From Acidobacteriota bacterium (GTDB lineage Bacteria > Acidobacteriota > Holophagae > Acanthopleuribacterales > Acanthopleuribacteraceae): a stretch of DNA of 64,000 nucleotides. The position numbers were made by a program, and so were the translations under genes. The DNA lies in NCBI GenBank assembly GCA_030066195.1, contig JASJCB010000040.1, positions 20,204-84,203 on the forward strand, given 5' to 3'. Each line of letters opens with the position of its first letter. Position 1 is the stretch's first letter. Positions 8,220-16,420 of the stretch are shown here, piece by piece. The notes beneath the pieces are model-generated. The model was given only the letters and a program-made list of their open reading frames with translations. It searched no databases and was not told where the DNA came from.

Positions 8220-9044
8220 TTACTGCCAGCCCTTTTTGATTTCTTTGGCTTGGAAACTTTCGAAGAAAAGATCGGCCTGGGCTTCGTTCAGGGCGCCGCG
8301 TACGGTTCGTTTGAGCGGTTGCGCCCGGTTGGGACTGTAGTCCGTATAGCAGAAGACGAACGGCGGGAAGTCGTGATCGTCCTCGTGTTTGTTGGTTCGC
8401 CAGGTGATGAGTTTGCGCACCGAGGTTTTGCCCTTGGTGACCTTGGTCCAGACCCGGCGTCGCAGGATTTCCGAAGTTCGATAGTGAATGGTTCGGCGCG
8501 AGCTCTCCAGGTTGTCCAGGTCTACCAGGTCGCGCAGTTGCGTCAGGCGCAGGTCCTCGGGATTGACGCCCTTGTCGTCACGCAAGCGCACGAACACTGA
8601 GAACAACAGGTCCACGAACCGTTCGGGCAGGCAGGGTTCCCAGCCCGAGTCCTCATCGTATTGCAGCAGGGCTTCCGGGGCGTCCAACTGGTAGACCAGA
8701 CGCGTCGTATGGTCCAGGTAGGTATCGATGGAAACCGTTTCTTCCAGTTCGATGGTGCGCTTGAAGGAAGACTCCAGCTTCTCCAGCGGCTTGCCGTCGG
8801 CGTCCACCGCGTTCAGCTCGGCGCGCTCTACCCATTGGCCGACAGTGTCTACATGGCCGAGCTCGAAGGCGCCTTGACCGAAGATATGGGCGCCGTCCGC
8901 CGATAGCGCTCCGAAGTAACAGGGTTGCCCGTCCCGGTCGACGGCCTTTTTGACTACCCGGCCGTAGACCCGAGCCCGGTCCAGTTTGGCAATCGGTGTT
9001 TCGTATTGCTCGCCCGCGTGGGCGAAGATCAGTTTTCTGGCCAT
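8220..9044 (-). CDS. Unknown soluble protein (274 aa)
   Basis: I prefer the ATG at 9044 (MARKLIFAHAG...) because GAGG lies about 8 bases before it; an in-frame ATG at 9059 has no ribosome site. The product is a 274-residue acidic protein without signal peptide or membrane segment. The first half is beta-rich with repeated short strands (ARVYGRVVKKAV, PCYFGALSADG); the second half is helical and contains a basic stretch around RRTIHYRTSEILRRRVW. I do not recognise a domain or catalytic motif. It stands alone between array 1 and the divergent peptidase gene at 9307. Confidence 0.75.
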   Translation of the reverse strand: MARKLIFAHAGEQYETPIAKLDRARVYGRVVKKAVDRDGQPCYFGALSADGAHIFGQGAFELGHVDTVGQWVERAELNAVDADGKPLEKLESSFKRTIELEETVSIDTYLDHTTRLVYQLDAPEALLQYDEDSGWEPCLPERFVDLLFSVFVRLRDDKGVNPEDLRLTQLRDLVDLDNLESSRRTIHYRTSEILRRRVWTKVTKGKTSVRKLITWRTNKHEDDHDFPPFVFCYTDYSPNRAQPLKRTVRGALNEAQADLFFESFQAKEIKKGWQ

Positions 9045-9306
9045 CCCCGAGAACCTCATGTAGCAATAATAATTATTTCTATTCTATGCCCCGGAGCTAC
9101 CCATTTCGGCGAGTCGTCGAGTTTTTTACAGAAGTTTGATTATCGTCGCGAATAAAAATTATTTGGAGACACCCGTCTGTTCGGCAATCGGCTCTCTTAC
9201 GGCTCCGCGTGCACCCATTCAAGGTTCGTTAGCGACCAGATGATGATAAGGTACCCATGCGCCCTGACCCGGTTCAGGTTCGATCACCATTGATGGAGGA
9301 ACCCTC

Positions 9307-11232
9307 ATGCACAAAATCATTCCAGTCCTTTTTGTCCTTTTGCTTTGCGTCGCCTGCGGTCCGTCGCCCGCGCCCGCGCCCAATGAGCCGGCGCCCGACG
9401 CGCCTCCGTTCCAAACCTACACCATGGCCCAATTCATGAAAACCACCAGCGTCATGGGCGGTTCGTTCAACAAGGGCGAAACCAAAATGCTGGTCACCAG
9501 TAACCAGTCCGGCATCTTCAATGTCTACAGCATCGATCTGGCCACGGGCGAAAAAACACCGTTGACCCAATCACAAGAGACCACATTCGGTTCCGGGTAC
9601 TTCCATCACGACGATCGCTTTATCTATCGCGCCGATCAGGGCGGCAACGAGGAGTACCACCTATACGTGGGCGGCGGTGAGGGCGACCCGATCGACCTGA
9701 CCGTGGATGCGGGCATCCGCGAGAATTTCCGGGGGTTTGCCCACGACGGCAACAGCTTCTTCGTGGAGAGCAACCGCCGCGACAAGCGCTTCATGGACCT
9801 TTACCGGATAGACGCCAAGACCCTGGAACGCAAAATGTTCTACCAAAACGACGTCGGCATGGAATTCTACGATATCAGCCGGGATCAACAATGGCTGACC
9901 CTGGGTAAGAACCTCTCCAGCCTTGAAGACAAACTCTATCTGGTCAACCTGAAAGAAGGCGGCGAACCCAAGCAGATCGAGCCGGTGCAGGGCGGCAAGG
10001 CGCGCATGGTTTCGGCCGAGTTCGGGCCCGAAAATCGTTACCTCTACTATCGGAGCGACGAGGAAGGCGAGTTCATGGGCCTCTACCGTTACGAACTGGC
10101 GACCGGTAATCGCGAAGCCGTACGCAAGGCCGAGTGGAATGTAAGCTGGGCAACCTTCAGCCACAACGGGCTCTGGCGAACCGTCGCCCTGAACTGGGAC
10201 GGGGTGACCCGACTGGAAATCATCAACACCAAAACCGGTAACGCGCTGAAGCTGCCCGATCTACCGGAAGGCAATCTGTCCAGCGTGGTCTTCTCGCGTA
10301 GCGGCAACTACATGCGTTTCTATTTGGACAGTGACGCGGCGCCCGCCAATCTCTACCTGTACAACTTGACGAACGGGAAACTGACGACTCTCACCGATAA
10401 CCTGAACCCCGAGATCTACGCCGGCCACCTGGTGTCCAGCGAGGTGGTGCGCTTCAACGCGCGCGACGGCCTGGAGATTCCGGGATTCCTGTACAAACCC
10501 AAGGGCGCCTCCGCGACGAACCAGGTACCGGCCCTGTTGTGGATTCACGGCGGACCCGGCGGACAAAGCCGGCCGTCCTACCGCGCCGAAATTCAGTTCC
10601 TGATCAATCACGGTTACGCGATCTACATGGTCAACAACCGCGGCTCTTCCGGGTACGGTAAAACCTTTTTTGCCGCCGACGACCGCAAGCACGGCAAGGA
10701 GCCGCTGTGGGATTGCGTGGACGCAAAGAACTATCTGAAAACCCTGGACTGGGTCAATCCCGAAAAGATCGGCATCATGGGCGGTTCCTACGGCGGTTAC
10801 ATGACCGCGGCGGCCCTGGCTTTCGAGCCCGACGAGTTCGTGATCGGCATCAATATCTTCGGCGTCACCAACTGGATTCGCACCCTGGAGAACATTCCGC
10901 CCTATTGGGAGAGCTTCCGCCAGGCGCTGTATGACGAGTTGGGCGACCCCAAGAAGGACCGCGAGATGCTGTACGCCATATCGCCGGTATTCCACGGCGA
11001 CAAGATCACCAAACCCATCATGATCCTGCAGGGCGCCAATGACCCTCGGGTCGTCAAAGAAGAAAGCGACGACCTGGTGGAAGCCATTCGCAAAAACAAC
11101 GGCATCGTGGAGTACGTGGTCTTTGAAGACGAGGGCCACGGTTTCCGCAAGAGCAAAAACCGCATCGAGGGCTTCGAGAAGGTCTTGAAGTTCGCCGACA
11201 AGTACCTGAAAGCGGACAAACCCGTGTTTTAA
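9307..11232 (+). CDS. S9 family prolyl-oligopeptidase-type lipoprotein
   Basis: 641 residues starting with a lipoprotein signal (MHKIIPVLFVLLLCVAC, lipobox ending at Cys17) followed by a Pro/Ala linker, so it should be anchored in the envelope. Residues ~40-370 form a beta-propeller of WD/TolB-like blades; residues ~380-640 are an alpha/beta-hydrolase domain. The catalytic triad is visible as Ser494 in GGSYGGYM, Asp579 in GANDPRV and His611 in DEGHGF, the S9 peptidase arrangement. WIHGGPGGQS upstream of the nucleophile supplies the oxyanion hole. The enzyme should cleave short peptides. GGAGG precedes the ATG. The gene is monocistronic and ends at a 13-bp hairpin at 11248. Confidence 0.92.
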   Translation: MHKIIPVLFVLLLCVACGPSPAPAPNEPAPDAPPFQTYTMAQFMKTTSVMGGSFNKGETKMLVTSNQSGIFNVYSIDLATGEKTPLTQSQETTFGSGYFHHDDRFIYRADQGGNEEYHLYVGGGEGDPIDLTVDAGIRENFRGFAHDGNSFFVESNRRDKRFMDLYRIDAKTLERKMFYQNDVGMEFYDISRDQQWLTLGKNLSSLEDKLYLVNLKEGGEPKQIEPVQGGKARMVSAEFGPENRYLYYRSDEEGEFMGLYRYELATGNREAVRKAEWNVSWATFSHNGLWRTVALNWDGVTRLEIINTKTGNALKLPDLPEGNLSSVVFSRSGNYMRFYLDSDAAPANLYLYNLTNGKLTTLTDNLNPEIYAGHLVSSEVVRFNARDGLEIPGFLYKPKGASATNQVPALLWIHGGPGGQSRPSYRAEIQFLINHGYAIYMVNNRGSSGYGKTFFAADDRKHGKEPLWDCVDAKNYLKTLDWVNPEKIGIMGGSYGGYMTAAALAFEPDEFVIGINIFGVTNWIRTLENIPPYWESFRQALYDELGDPKKDREMLYAISPVFHGDKITKPIMILQGANDPRVVKEESDDLVEAIRKNNGIVEYVVFEDEGHGFRKSKNRIEGFEKVLKFADKYLKADKPVF

Positions 11233-11247
11233 CCCGTCATGATCAGA

Positions 11248-11283
11248 AGGCAATTGCCGGAGCTTGCATCCCGGCAATTGCCT
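11248..11283. terminator. Long perfect hairpin between convergent genes
   Basis: A perfect 13-bp stem AGGCAATTGCCGG/CCGGCAATTGCCT with a 10-nt loop lies 15 bases after the peptidase stop and before the convergent HEAT-repeat gene. It has no T tract, so it is either a factor-dependent bidirectional terminator or an mRNA-stabilising structure. Confidence 0.6.
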
Positions 11284-11405
11284 CTTCGATGATAAGCCGG
11301 GAAAACAGCGATAGAAGGTCACTCGACTCGGTGGGTTGTCCGCTTCAACGGCGAAATGGTCGTGGTGATTCGCGATCCCGGCCGGCGTGTGTCCACCGAG
11401 GAGTA

Positions 11406-12767
11406 TCAGGGTTCTTCCAGGATTTCCTTCATATAGGCTCGGGCCTCGTCATTGCGCATCAGGGATAGGAAACGCACCGCTTTCAAGCGTAAATCCTCGT
11501 TTGTTTCCTTCCTGGCAATCGCAATCAGTTCTTTGGCCGCGCCCCCGGTGAACAGGCATTGCAAGGCGACCTCGCGCACTTCCTTGCTTGGATCGTTTTC
11601 GTAGACAGCCACGATTTCGTTCTTGCCGATCTTGCGGGAAAAGGCATAGGCTTTCAGAGCTTCCGCACGCAGTCTGTCATTGGTCTCGGTCTCCATGATC
11701 TCCTTCAACAGCGCGCAGCCGGACGGCATCATGGCCTCGATGATGACGGCCTTTTGTTTTACCGTTTCCGCGCTTTCGTAAATGCCGTTCAAAGTCTCGC
11801 ATTCACCGACGATGCCCAGGTTCCTGATCGCCATGGCCTTTTCTTCCGGAGTTCCAGTGCGGTAGACCTCCTTGAAGAAATCGGCGGCCTGCCGATTGGG
11901 CAACATGGCCTGAAGTATCGCCAGGCGTTTTTCGGCATCTTCCTCGGCGCGGTACATGGCCGTCAACTTCTCGCTGCCGCCCATGACGCCCAGTGCGCGC
12001 ATGGCCTTCTCACGTACCTCGCCCGAGCCTTCCTTTGCCACGTGCTCCAATTTGTCCAGTTGCCTGCCGGTCGCCCAGGCGTTGACGACCATCTCTTTGA
12101 CGCCGTCGTCGCCCGTTTCGTAGATCTCGTCCAGGGCCTGCCCGGCTTCCCGGCCGCCTTGGAATCCCAATAGTTGGATGCCCTTCTCCCGCAACGCCGG
12201 GTAGCGCTCGCCCCGGGCAATCGAGGTGACGATCTCGCGCGCCTCGGGTGTGCGCATCTGGCTGAGTACGAACAGGGTCCCTTCCTTCAGGTCTTGCGAG
12301 CTCTTACCGGCCAGGATCTTTTTGGCAATCGGCAGTCCTTCTTCGGGGGGCATGTGCAGCAGGCCGGTAAGCGCGGCCATTTTGGTTTCGTCTTCCAGGT
12401 CGGGCTCCCTGCCCGCCGCCATGCCGATCTCCTCGGCCAGTTCCCTGCCGTCGCGGGCCCAACCGGTTTCCGGATAGCGGCTCTCCAGTTTCTTCAGGGT
12501 CAGCATGGCCTCGGCCTGCATGTTCAGCTTGTTCTGGGCATAGGCCTTCCAATACAAGGCGCCGGCGCCCTCCTTACCGTCGTTTTCCAAGACCTTGTCG
12601 AAATGGGCCGACGCATCTTCCCAACGCCGGTCCTTCAATGCTTTACGGCCCAAGGCGTAGTCTTCCGAAACGCCCGCTTCCTCTTGCTGACTTGGATGAC
12701 GAACCCCGCCGGTCAGGAGAGCAAAGGAGAGTAAAGCGACGGCGGCCGGGGCGATGACGATTTTCAT
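11406..12767 (-). CDS. Secreted TPR/HEAT-repeat protein in ECF sigma operon
   Basis: 453 residues with a signal peptide (MKIVIAPAAVALLSFALLTGG). Residues ~35-110 are TPR-like (YALGRKALKDRRWEDASAHF, ALYWKAYAQNKL). From about 150 onward there are repeated ~30-residue helical pairs (EVREKAMRALGVMG, EEKAMAIRNLGIVG, DLRLKAVRFLSLM) typical of HEAT/PBS-lyase-type repeats. Such solenoids mediate protein contacts, here probably in the periplasm. It begins 9 bases after the anti-sigma gene, so it is the third gene of the sigma/anti-sigma operon and a candidate for signal sensing or stress-related envelope function (inference). Confidence 0.85.
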   Translation of the reverse strand: MKIVIAPAAVALLSFALLTGGVRHPSQQEEAGVSEDYALGRKALKDRRWEDASAHFDKVLENDGKEGAGALYWKAYAQNKLNMQAEAMLTLKKLESRYPETGWARDGRELAEEIGMAAGREPDLEDETKMAALTGLLHMPPEEGLPIAKKILAGKSSQDLKEGTLFVLSQMRTPEAREIVTSIARGERYPALREKGIQLLGFQGGREAGQALDEIYETGDDGVKEMVVNAWATGRQLDKLEHVAKEGSGEVREKAMRALGVMGGSEKLTAMYRAEEDAEKRLAILQAMLPNRQAADFFKEVYRTGTPEEKAMAIRNLGIVGECETLNGIYESAETVKQKAVIIEAMMPSGCALLKEIMETETNDRLRAEALKAYAFSRKIGKNEIVAVYENDPSKEVREVALQCLFTGGAAKELIAIARKETNEDLRLKAVRFLSLMRNDEARAYMKEILEEP

Positions 12768-12776
12768 AAGCTGCTC

Positions 12777-13490
12777 CTAGATGCGGGTGTCTTCCATGGT
12801 TTCGGTGCGCCGTTCGCGGACGTGGTTCTCGAAGACGCGTATTTTGAAAATGATCTCCGTGCGTTCCTCACGGGTTACCACTTGCACGGAATCGGCGCCC
12901 ATCCCGCTACGGTTGGCCAGTTCGACCAGGATGATTTCCAGCTCGTCCAAAAAATTCGCCAGCTGGATTTCCTCGCCGAGCCAGGCGGCCTGACGCATCA
13001 AGCGATTGTCGTCTACCAGGTAGCGGGCCTGTTCCCGGTTGTAGGCGTTGTCCGCATTGCGGTTGGTTACCTCGGTCAAAAAGACCTGGGCGCGCTCCAG
13101 GTGACTGCCGACGGCTGCCAGTAAAGCGCGCTGCCGCATGAGTTCCTCGTCGACGGGCGGCGCATCGGGTTTGGAGATGCGGCCGGCCATAAAAGCCAGG
13201 ACGAGGAGAAACGCGGCGGCGAAGGCGGGCCCGGTCCAGGCGGGCAGGCGAAACCAGGCGCGTTTGACCTTTTTCTCCGGTAACCGGTTACGGATTGCGT
13301 TCCACACCCGGCGGCCGTAATCGGGTCCCCGTTCGGGAACCTCCAGGTGAACACTGCCGAGCATGGCCGCCAGGGCGCGGTAGCGTTGCGCGCAACCCTT
13401 GCAGGAATCGATGTGGCCTTGCAGGGTTTCGGCATGCCCGGCTTCCCCGTAATACAGCAGGATCAACTGGTCTTCGTTCGGACAACTCAT
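12777..13490 (-). CDS. Membrane-anchored zinc-finger anti-sigma factor
   Basis: 237 residues from ATG 13490, which overlaps the sigma gene stop in an ATGA arrangement; the frame is open further upstream but only as an out-of-frame shadow of the sigma gene. The N-terminus carries HIDSCKGC (H-x3-C-x2-C), the zinc-binding signature of ZAS anti-sigma domains that clamp ECF sigma factors. A single membrane segment (FAAAFLLVLAFMAG) follows at about 100-117, then a Glu/Arg-rich helical extracytoplasmic part. The three-gene operon suggests that envelope state is sensed through the C-terminal part or its downstream HEAT-repeat partner. Confidence 0.9.
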   Translation of the reverse strand: MSCPNEDQLILLYYGEAGHAETLQGHIDSCKGCAQRYRALAAMLGSVHLEVPERGPDYGRRVWNAIRNRLPEKKVKRAWFRLPAWTGPAFAAAFLLVLAFMAGRISKPDAPPVDEELMRQRALLAAVGSHLERAQVFLTEVTNRNADNAYNREQARYLVDDNRLMRQAAWLGEEIQLANFLDELEIILVELANRSGMGADSVQVVTREERTEIIFKIRVFENHVRERRTETMEDTRI

Positions 13491-14053
13491 GAGGTCACCC
13501 CCGTACTTAGTGCGGCGCGCAGTTTGCGAACCGCTCGGAAGATGGCTTGTTTGGCGGTATTGACGCTGGTATCCAACACCTTGCTGACTTCGGCCACCGA
13601 AAAGTCCTGGCAATGTCGCAGCACAAACGCGGTGCGTTCCTGGTGGGTCAAGCCGTCCAGACCGGCGTGGATGCGACGGCCCAGTTGACCGGCGTAGGCG
13701 TTTTGTTCGGGCGAGGGCGCGGTTTCGGGAGCGGCGTCCAGATGGGCGGCCGCTTCCTCGCCGGCCAGGTGATCGGCGCGAGCTCGGCTTCTGATCAGGT
13801 CCAGCGCGCGGTTGGAGGCGATGCGGAACAGCCAGGTGGATAAGGCGGACCTTCCGTCGAACTTGTCCAGGTTCTTCCAAGCGCGTAGAAAGGTTTCCTG
13901 AACCACGTCCTCGGCCTCGGCCTCATTGCCCAACATGCGAAAAGCCAGACCGAAGACATTGCGACTGTTGGCTTCGACAATCTGCCGAAATGCATTGGTG
14001 TCTCCTTGTTTTGCCTGGGCAATCAGCCGCGCTTCCGTCCCGCTCATGTCCAT
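13487..14053 (-). CDS. ECF-type RNA polymerase sigma factor
   Basis: 188 residues from ATG 14053, preceded by GAGAGGG at good spacing; a TTG start at 14083 is also open but lacks a ribosome site. Region 2 is recognisable from AFRQIVEANSRNVFGLAFRM, AEDVVQETFLRAW and STWLFRIASNRALDLIR, and region 4 from LDGLTHQERTAFVLRHCQ with the helix-turn-helix SVAEVSKVLDTSVNTAK. Size and domains match the group 4 (ECF) sigma-70 family. It recruits RNA polymerase to its own regulon, is probably held inactive by the overlapping downstream anti-sigma gene, and is likely autoregulated. It is divergent from the gene at 14204. Confidence 0.95.
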   Translation of the reverse strand: MDMSGTEARLIAQAKQGDTNAFRQIVEANSRNVFGLAFRMLGNEAEAEDVVQETFLRAWKNLDKFDGRSALSTWLFRIASNRALDLIRSRARADHLAGEEAAAHLDAAPETAPSPEQNAYAGQLGRRIHAGLDGLTHQERTAFVLRHCQDFSVAEVSKVLDTSVNTAKQAIFRAVRKLRAALSTGVTS

Positions 14054-14203
14054 TGGACGGCCCTCTCGGAACCTGGTTAGCAAACAGTTTAAACTTTTTT
14101 GGGATGCAATGTTAGTTTGCCGGCGGCCGAATCTAATGTAAATCTAAGCACAAAACACTAAATATGGTAGCCGCCGGGGGGATGTATGCGATAATCTGTG
14201 GTC

Positions 14204-15448
14204 ATGACGACGAAGAGCAAAGCCAAACCGGCCAGGAAACCCGCAAGAAGGCGCCCCAAAGCTAAAAAGAAGAAGTCGAACGGCTTCACATGGGGCCGCT
14301 TGGTTCTGTTGCTGGTTTTCATGGGTTTGGCGGCAGGCGCCGGCTACGTGGCGCTGAATTACGAGCGTTATTTCTATCGCGGCTTGCAGGTGGAGTGGGT
14401 CGAAAGCGTGGTGATGGCCGCGGGCATCGACCTGGATGCCAACCGTCAGGTGGCCAAGCGCGACGGTGTGGAGCGCTGGAAGATCCGCATGCCGGACCGC
14501 GAGACCAAAAACCGCGTGGTCGCCGCCCTGAAACGCGGGGTGGAATCGCAAAACGGCGTCTGGCGGCCCGGTGAGGAAACCTGGAGGGACGGCAGGAATT
14601 ATCACCTGGTGGAACTGGAAAAGGCCGACGGCACGCCGTTGCGCCTGATCTTCGAGGTGGTTCCCAAGAAGCGCAAGACGTCGCCCAAGCCGGACTCGAG
14701 GGTTGCCGAGAAGAAACCCATCGACGTGCCCATTCCCGCGCCGCCGTCCGCGCCCGAGGAACGCGCCGCGCCGCGTATCTCGATTATTTTGGACGATATC
14801 GGCCACTACCCCGTCAACCATTTGGACCTCGTGTTGGAGTTGAAATTTCCGATCACCTTTGCCGTGCTGCCCTACCTGGCTCATACCAAAACCAACGCCA
14901 TCTCGCTTCACCAGAGCCGCTACGAGGTGATATTGCACATGCCCATGGAACCGGGTAATTTTCCGAAAACCAACCCGGGCAAGGGCGCGATTCTCTCCCA
15001 CATGACCGAGAAGGAGATCCGCACGGCGGTCCGCAACGCGCTCAACAGCGTGCCGTTTGTGGTGGGGGTCAACAACCACATGGGTTCCAAGATCACGGCC
15101 AACCGCACCTTGATGGCCCCGATTTTGGACGAGGTCAAGAGCCGCGACCTGTACTTTATCGATTCCAGGACCAGCCCGCGGACTGTCGCCTACGGCATGG
15201 CCGGTGAAAGAGACATGCGCACCGCCAAGCGAAATGTGTTTATCGACGCCGAGGCAACCTATGAATTTGCCGTGAAACAATTGCGCGAAACCCGCGAGGT
15301 TGCCCGCCGCGAGGGTTCCGCCATCGCCATCGGCCACCCCTATCCCGGCACCTTACAAGCCCTGGCCGAGGAAATGCCGAAGATGGACCGCGAGGGCTTC
15401 CGTTTCGTCTTCGCCTCGCAACTGGTCCGCCCGACCGAGCATTTGTAG
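14204..15448 (+). CDS. Divergent polysaccharide deacetylase (YibQ/DUF610-like) membrane protein
   Basis: 414 residues from ATG 14204 (an in-frame GTG lies 6 bases upstream). A very basic N-terminus (KPARKPARRRPKAKKKK) precedes one membrane segment (LVLLLVFMGLAAGAGYVAL). A linker region follows to ~185, and the C-terminal ~220 residues match the divergent polysaccharide deacetylase family: RISIILDDIGHY, FAVLPYLAHT, EVILHMPMEP, GVNNHMGSKIT, YFIDSRTSP and AIAIGHPYP carry the Asp/His metal residues in family order. It probably acts on envelope glycans from the periplasmic side (inference). The architecture is like the YibQ type, with an extra basic cytoplasmic head. Confidence 0.85.
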   Translation: MTTKSKAKPARKPARRRPKAKKKKSNGFTWGRLVLLLVFMGLAAGAGYVALNYERYFYRGLQVEWVESVVMAAGIDLDANRQVAKRDGVERWKIRMPDRETKNRVVAALKRGVESQNGVWRPGEETWRDGRNYHLVELEKADGTPLRLIFEVVPKKRKTSPKPDSRVAEKKPIDVPIPAPPSAPEERAAPRISIILDDIGHYPVNHLDLVLELKFPITFAVLPYLAHTKTNAISLHQSRYEVILHMPMEPGNFPKTNPGKGAILSHMTEKEIRTAVRNALNSVPFVVGVNNHMGSKITANRTLMAPILDEVKSRDLYFIDSRTSPRTVAYGMAGERDMRTAKRNVFIDAEATYEFAVKQLRETREVARREGSAIAIGHPYPGTLQALAEEMPKMDREGFRFVFASQLVRPTEHL

Positions 15449-15552
15449 ACGCCGTTCCCGGGGGAGAAACCGCCGTCCGTGCTCAAGTTTCGCAGCGGGC
15501 CGTTCGAAAAGAAACGTAGGCTGATTCCATCGTAGCGGCGATCGCGTTCAGC

Positions 15553-15640
15553 CGGACAAAGGCAAACCGTTCGAAAGAACGGGACGCAAAGCCGATGACC
15601 TAAAGCAAAAGCCAGGGTTGCACGGCTGCCTGGTAGGACA
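15553..15640 (+). ncRNA. Cyclic di-GMP-I (GEMM) riboswitch
   Basis: The hallmark parts are in order: GGCAAACC, a stem CCGTTC-GAAA-GAACGG with the GNRA tetraloop (15567-15582), the tetraloop-receptor strand GGGACGCAAAGCC, then CCTAAAGC, and a second hairpin with CCAGG/CCTGG followed by TAGG. This is the GEMM-I fold that binds c-di-GMP. It is oriented to read into the secreted-protein gene at 15845 and possibly on into the giant gene at 16421. Whether ligand turns expression on or off cannot be read because no clear terminator hairpin with a T tract follows. Confidence 0.92.
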
Positions 15641-15844
15641 AAATAATTAACCGCGCGGGACTGATCCAATGCGCCGACAACCGGTTTCCCTTCTATTTTC
15701 AAAACGACCCAGGGCTCTCTCGCGAGTCTCGGGCAGGGTACCATCCTCGGTCGGAACCACCCGCATAGACGGCTGTTGCCGCGTGACAAGGGACGTGGTG
15801 CGGGATTCCGCTCCTCCCGGCCACGAAATATCGAGGATCTGGTT

Positions 15845-16324
15845 ATGAAACGTATGTTAGTGTGCCTGTTTCTGCTGACCGCCGTAGGTGTGATCGGCGC
15901 CGACGATAAAGACAAGAACACTGAAGCCCCCTGTAAGGCCGAAACCAAGAAATGCGCCGAGACCGCCGCCAAAAAAGACAAGCAGGCCGAGGTCAAAAAG
16001 GTCGACAAGAAACAAAACGTCCAAGGCGCGGCCGGCATGGTGGTCACCCTCGGTGATCGCGGCCCCGACGGCGATGCCGAATTGAGCCCCGAGATGCGCG
16101 CCGCCCTGGAACAAATGGTCAACACCTCCTCCGAGGGTCTGCGGCAACAAACCCTGGCCGACGGCACCGTGATCGTTGACCTGGAAGGCCGCTTCCAGTC
16201 CGCCATGGTGGTGACCATGGGCAAGGACGGCAAGGTGAAGGGTTCCTGCTATTCCACGGTGCCCGATCACAAGTGCGCGGCCGACCACGCCAAGGCAAAG
16301 CCCGAGCAAAAGAAAAAAGACTGA
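15845..16324 (+). CDS. Small secreted protein downstream of c-di-GMP riboswitch
   Basis: 159 residues from ATG 15845 (GAGG 8 bases upstream). The signal peptide is MKRMLVCLFLLTAVGVIGA. The mature part begins with a Lys/Glu/Ala-rich low-complexity stretch (~22-58) containing two cysteines (PCKAETKKCAE). A compact central region follows (AAGMVVTLGDRGPDG, LSPEMRAALEQMV, DGTVIVDLEGRFQSAMVV), then a tail with CYSTVPDHKC and a Lys-rich end. No known family comes to mind. Its place behind a c-di-GMP riboswitch and 96 bases before the giant adhesin-like gene suggests a role in a surface-attached or biofilm programme (inference). Confidence 0.75.
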   Translation: MKRMLVCLFLLTAVGVIGADDKDKNTEAPCKAETKKCAETAAKKDKQAEVKKVDKKQNVQGAAGMVVTLGDRGPDGDAELSPEMRAALEQMVNTSSEGLRQQTLADGTVIVDLEGRFQSAMVVTMGKDGKVKGSCYSTVPDHKCAADHAKAKPEQKKKD

Positions 16325-16363
16325 CGGTAAGTCCCAAGGAAACCTGGCAGGCATCGATCGATG

Positions 16364-16381
16364 AGGAGCCGTTCGGCTCCT
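16364..16381 (+). promoter_or_regulatory. Hairpin before the giant gene
   Basis: AGGAGCC-GTTC-GGCTCCT forms a perfect 7-bp stem with a 4-nt loop between the small secreted-protein gene and the giant gene. No T tract follows, so it is not an ordinary terminator. It could limit read-through, protect the mRNA end or mark a processing site. Confidence 0.4.
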
Positions 16382-16420
16382 AACGGTAGCATTGCGTCCA
16401 CGGACGCGGGGGAGGCTGTT

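Noticed and set aside
13491..13880. N-terminal extension of the anti-sigma gene up to 13880
   Set aside because: It is the sigma factor gene read out of frame (Arg/Pro-rich); the ATGA overlap start at 13490 begins the zinc-finger domain correctly.
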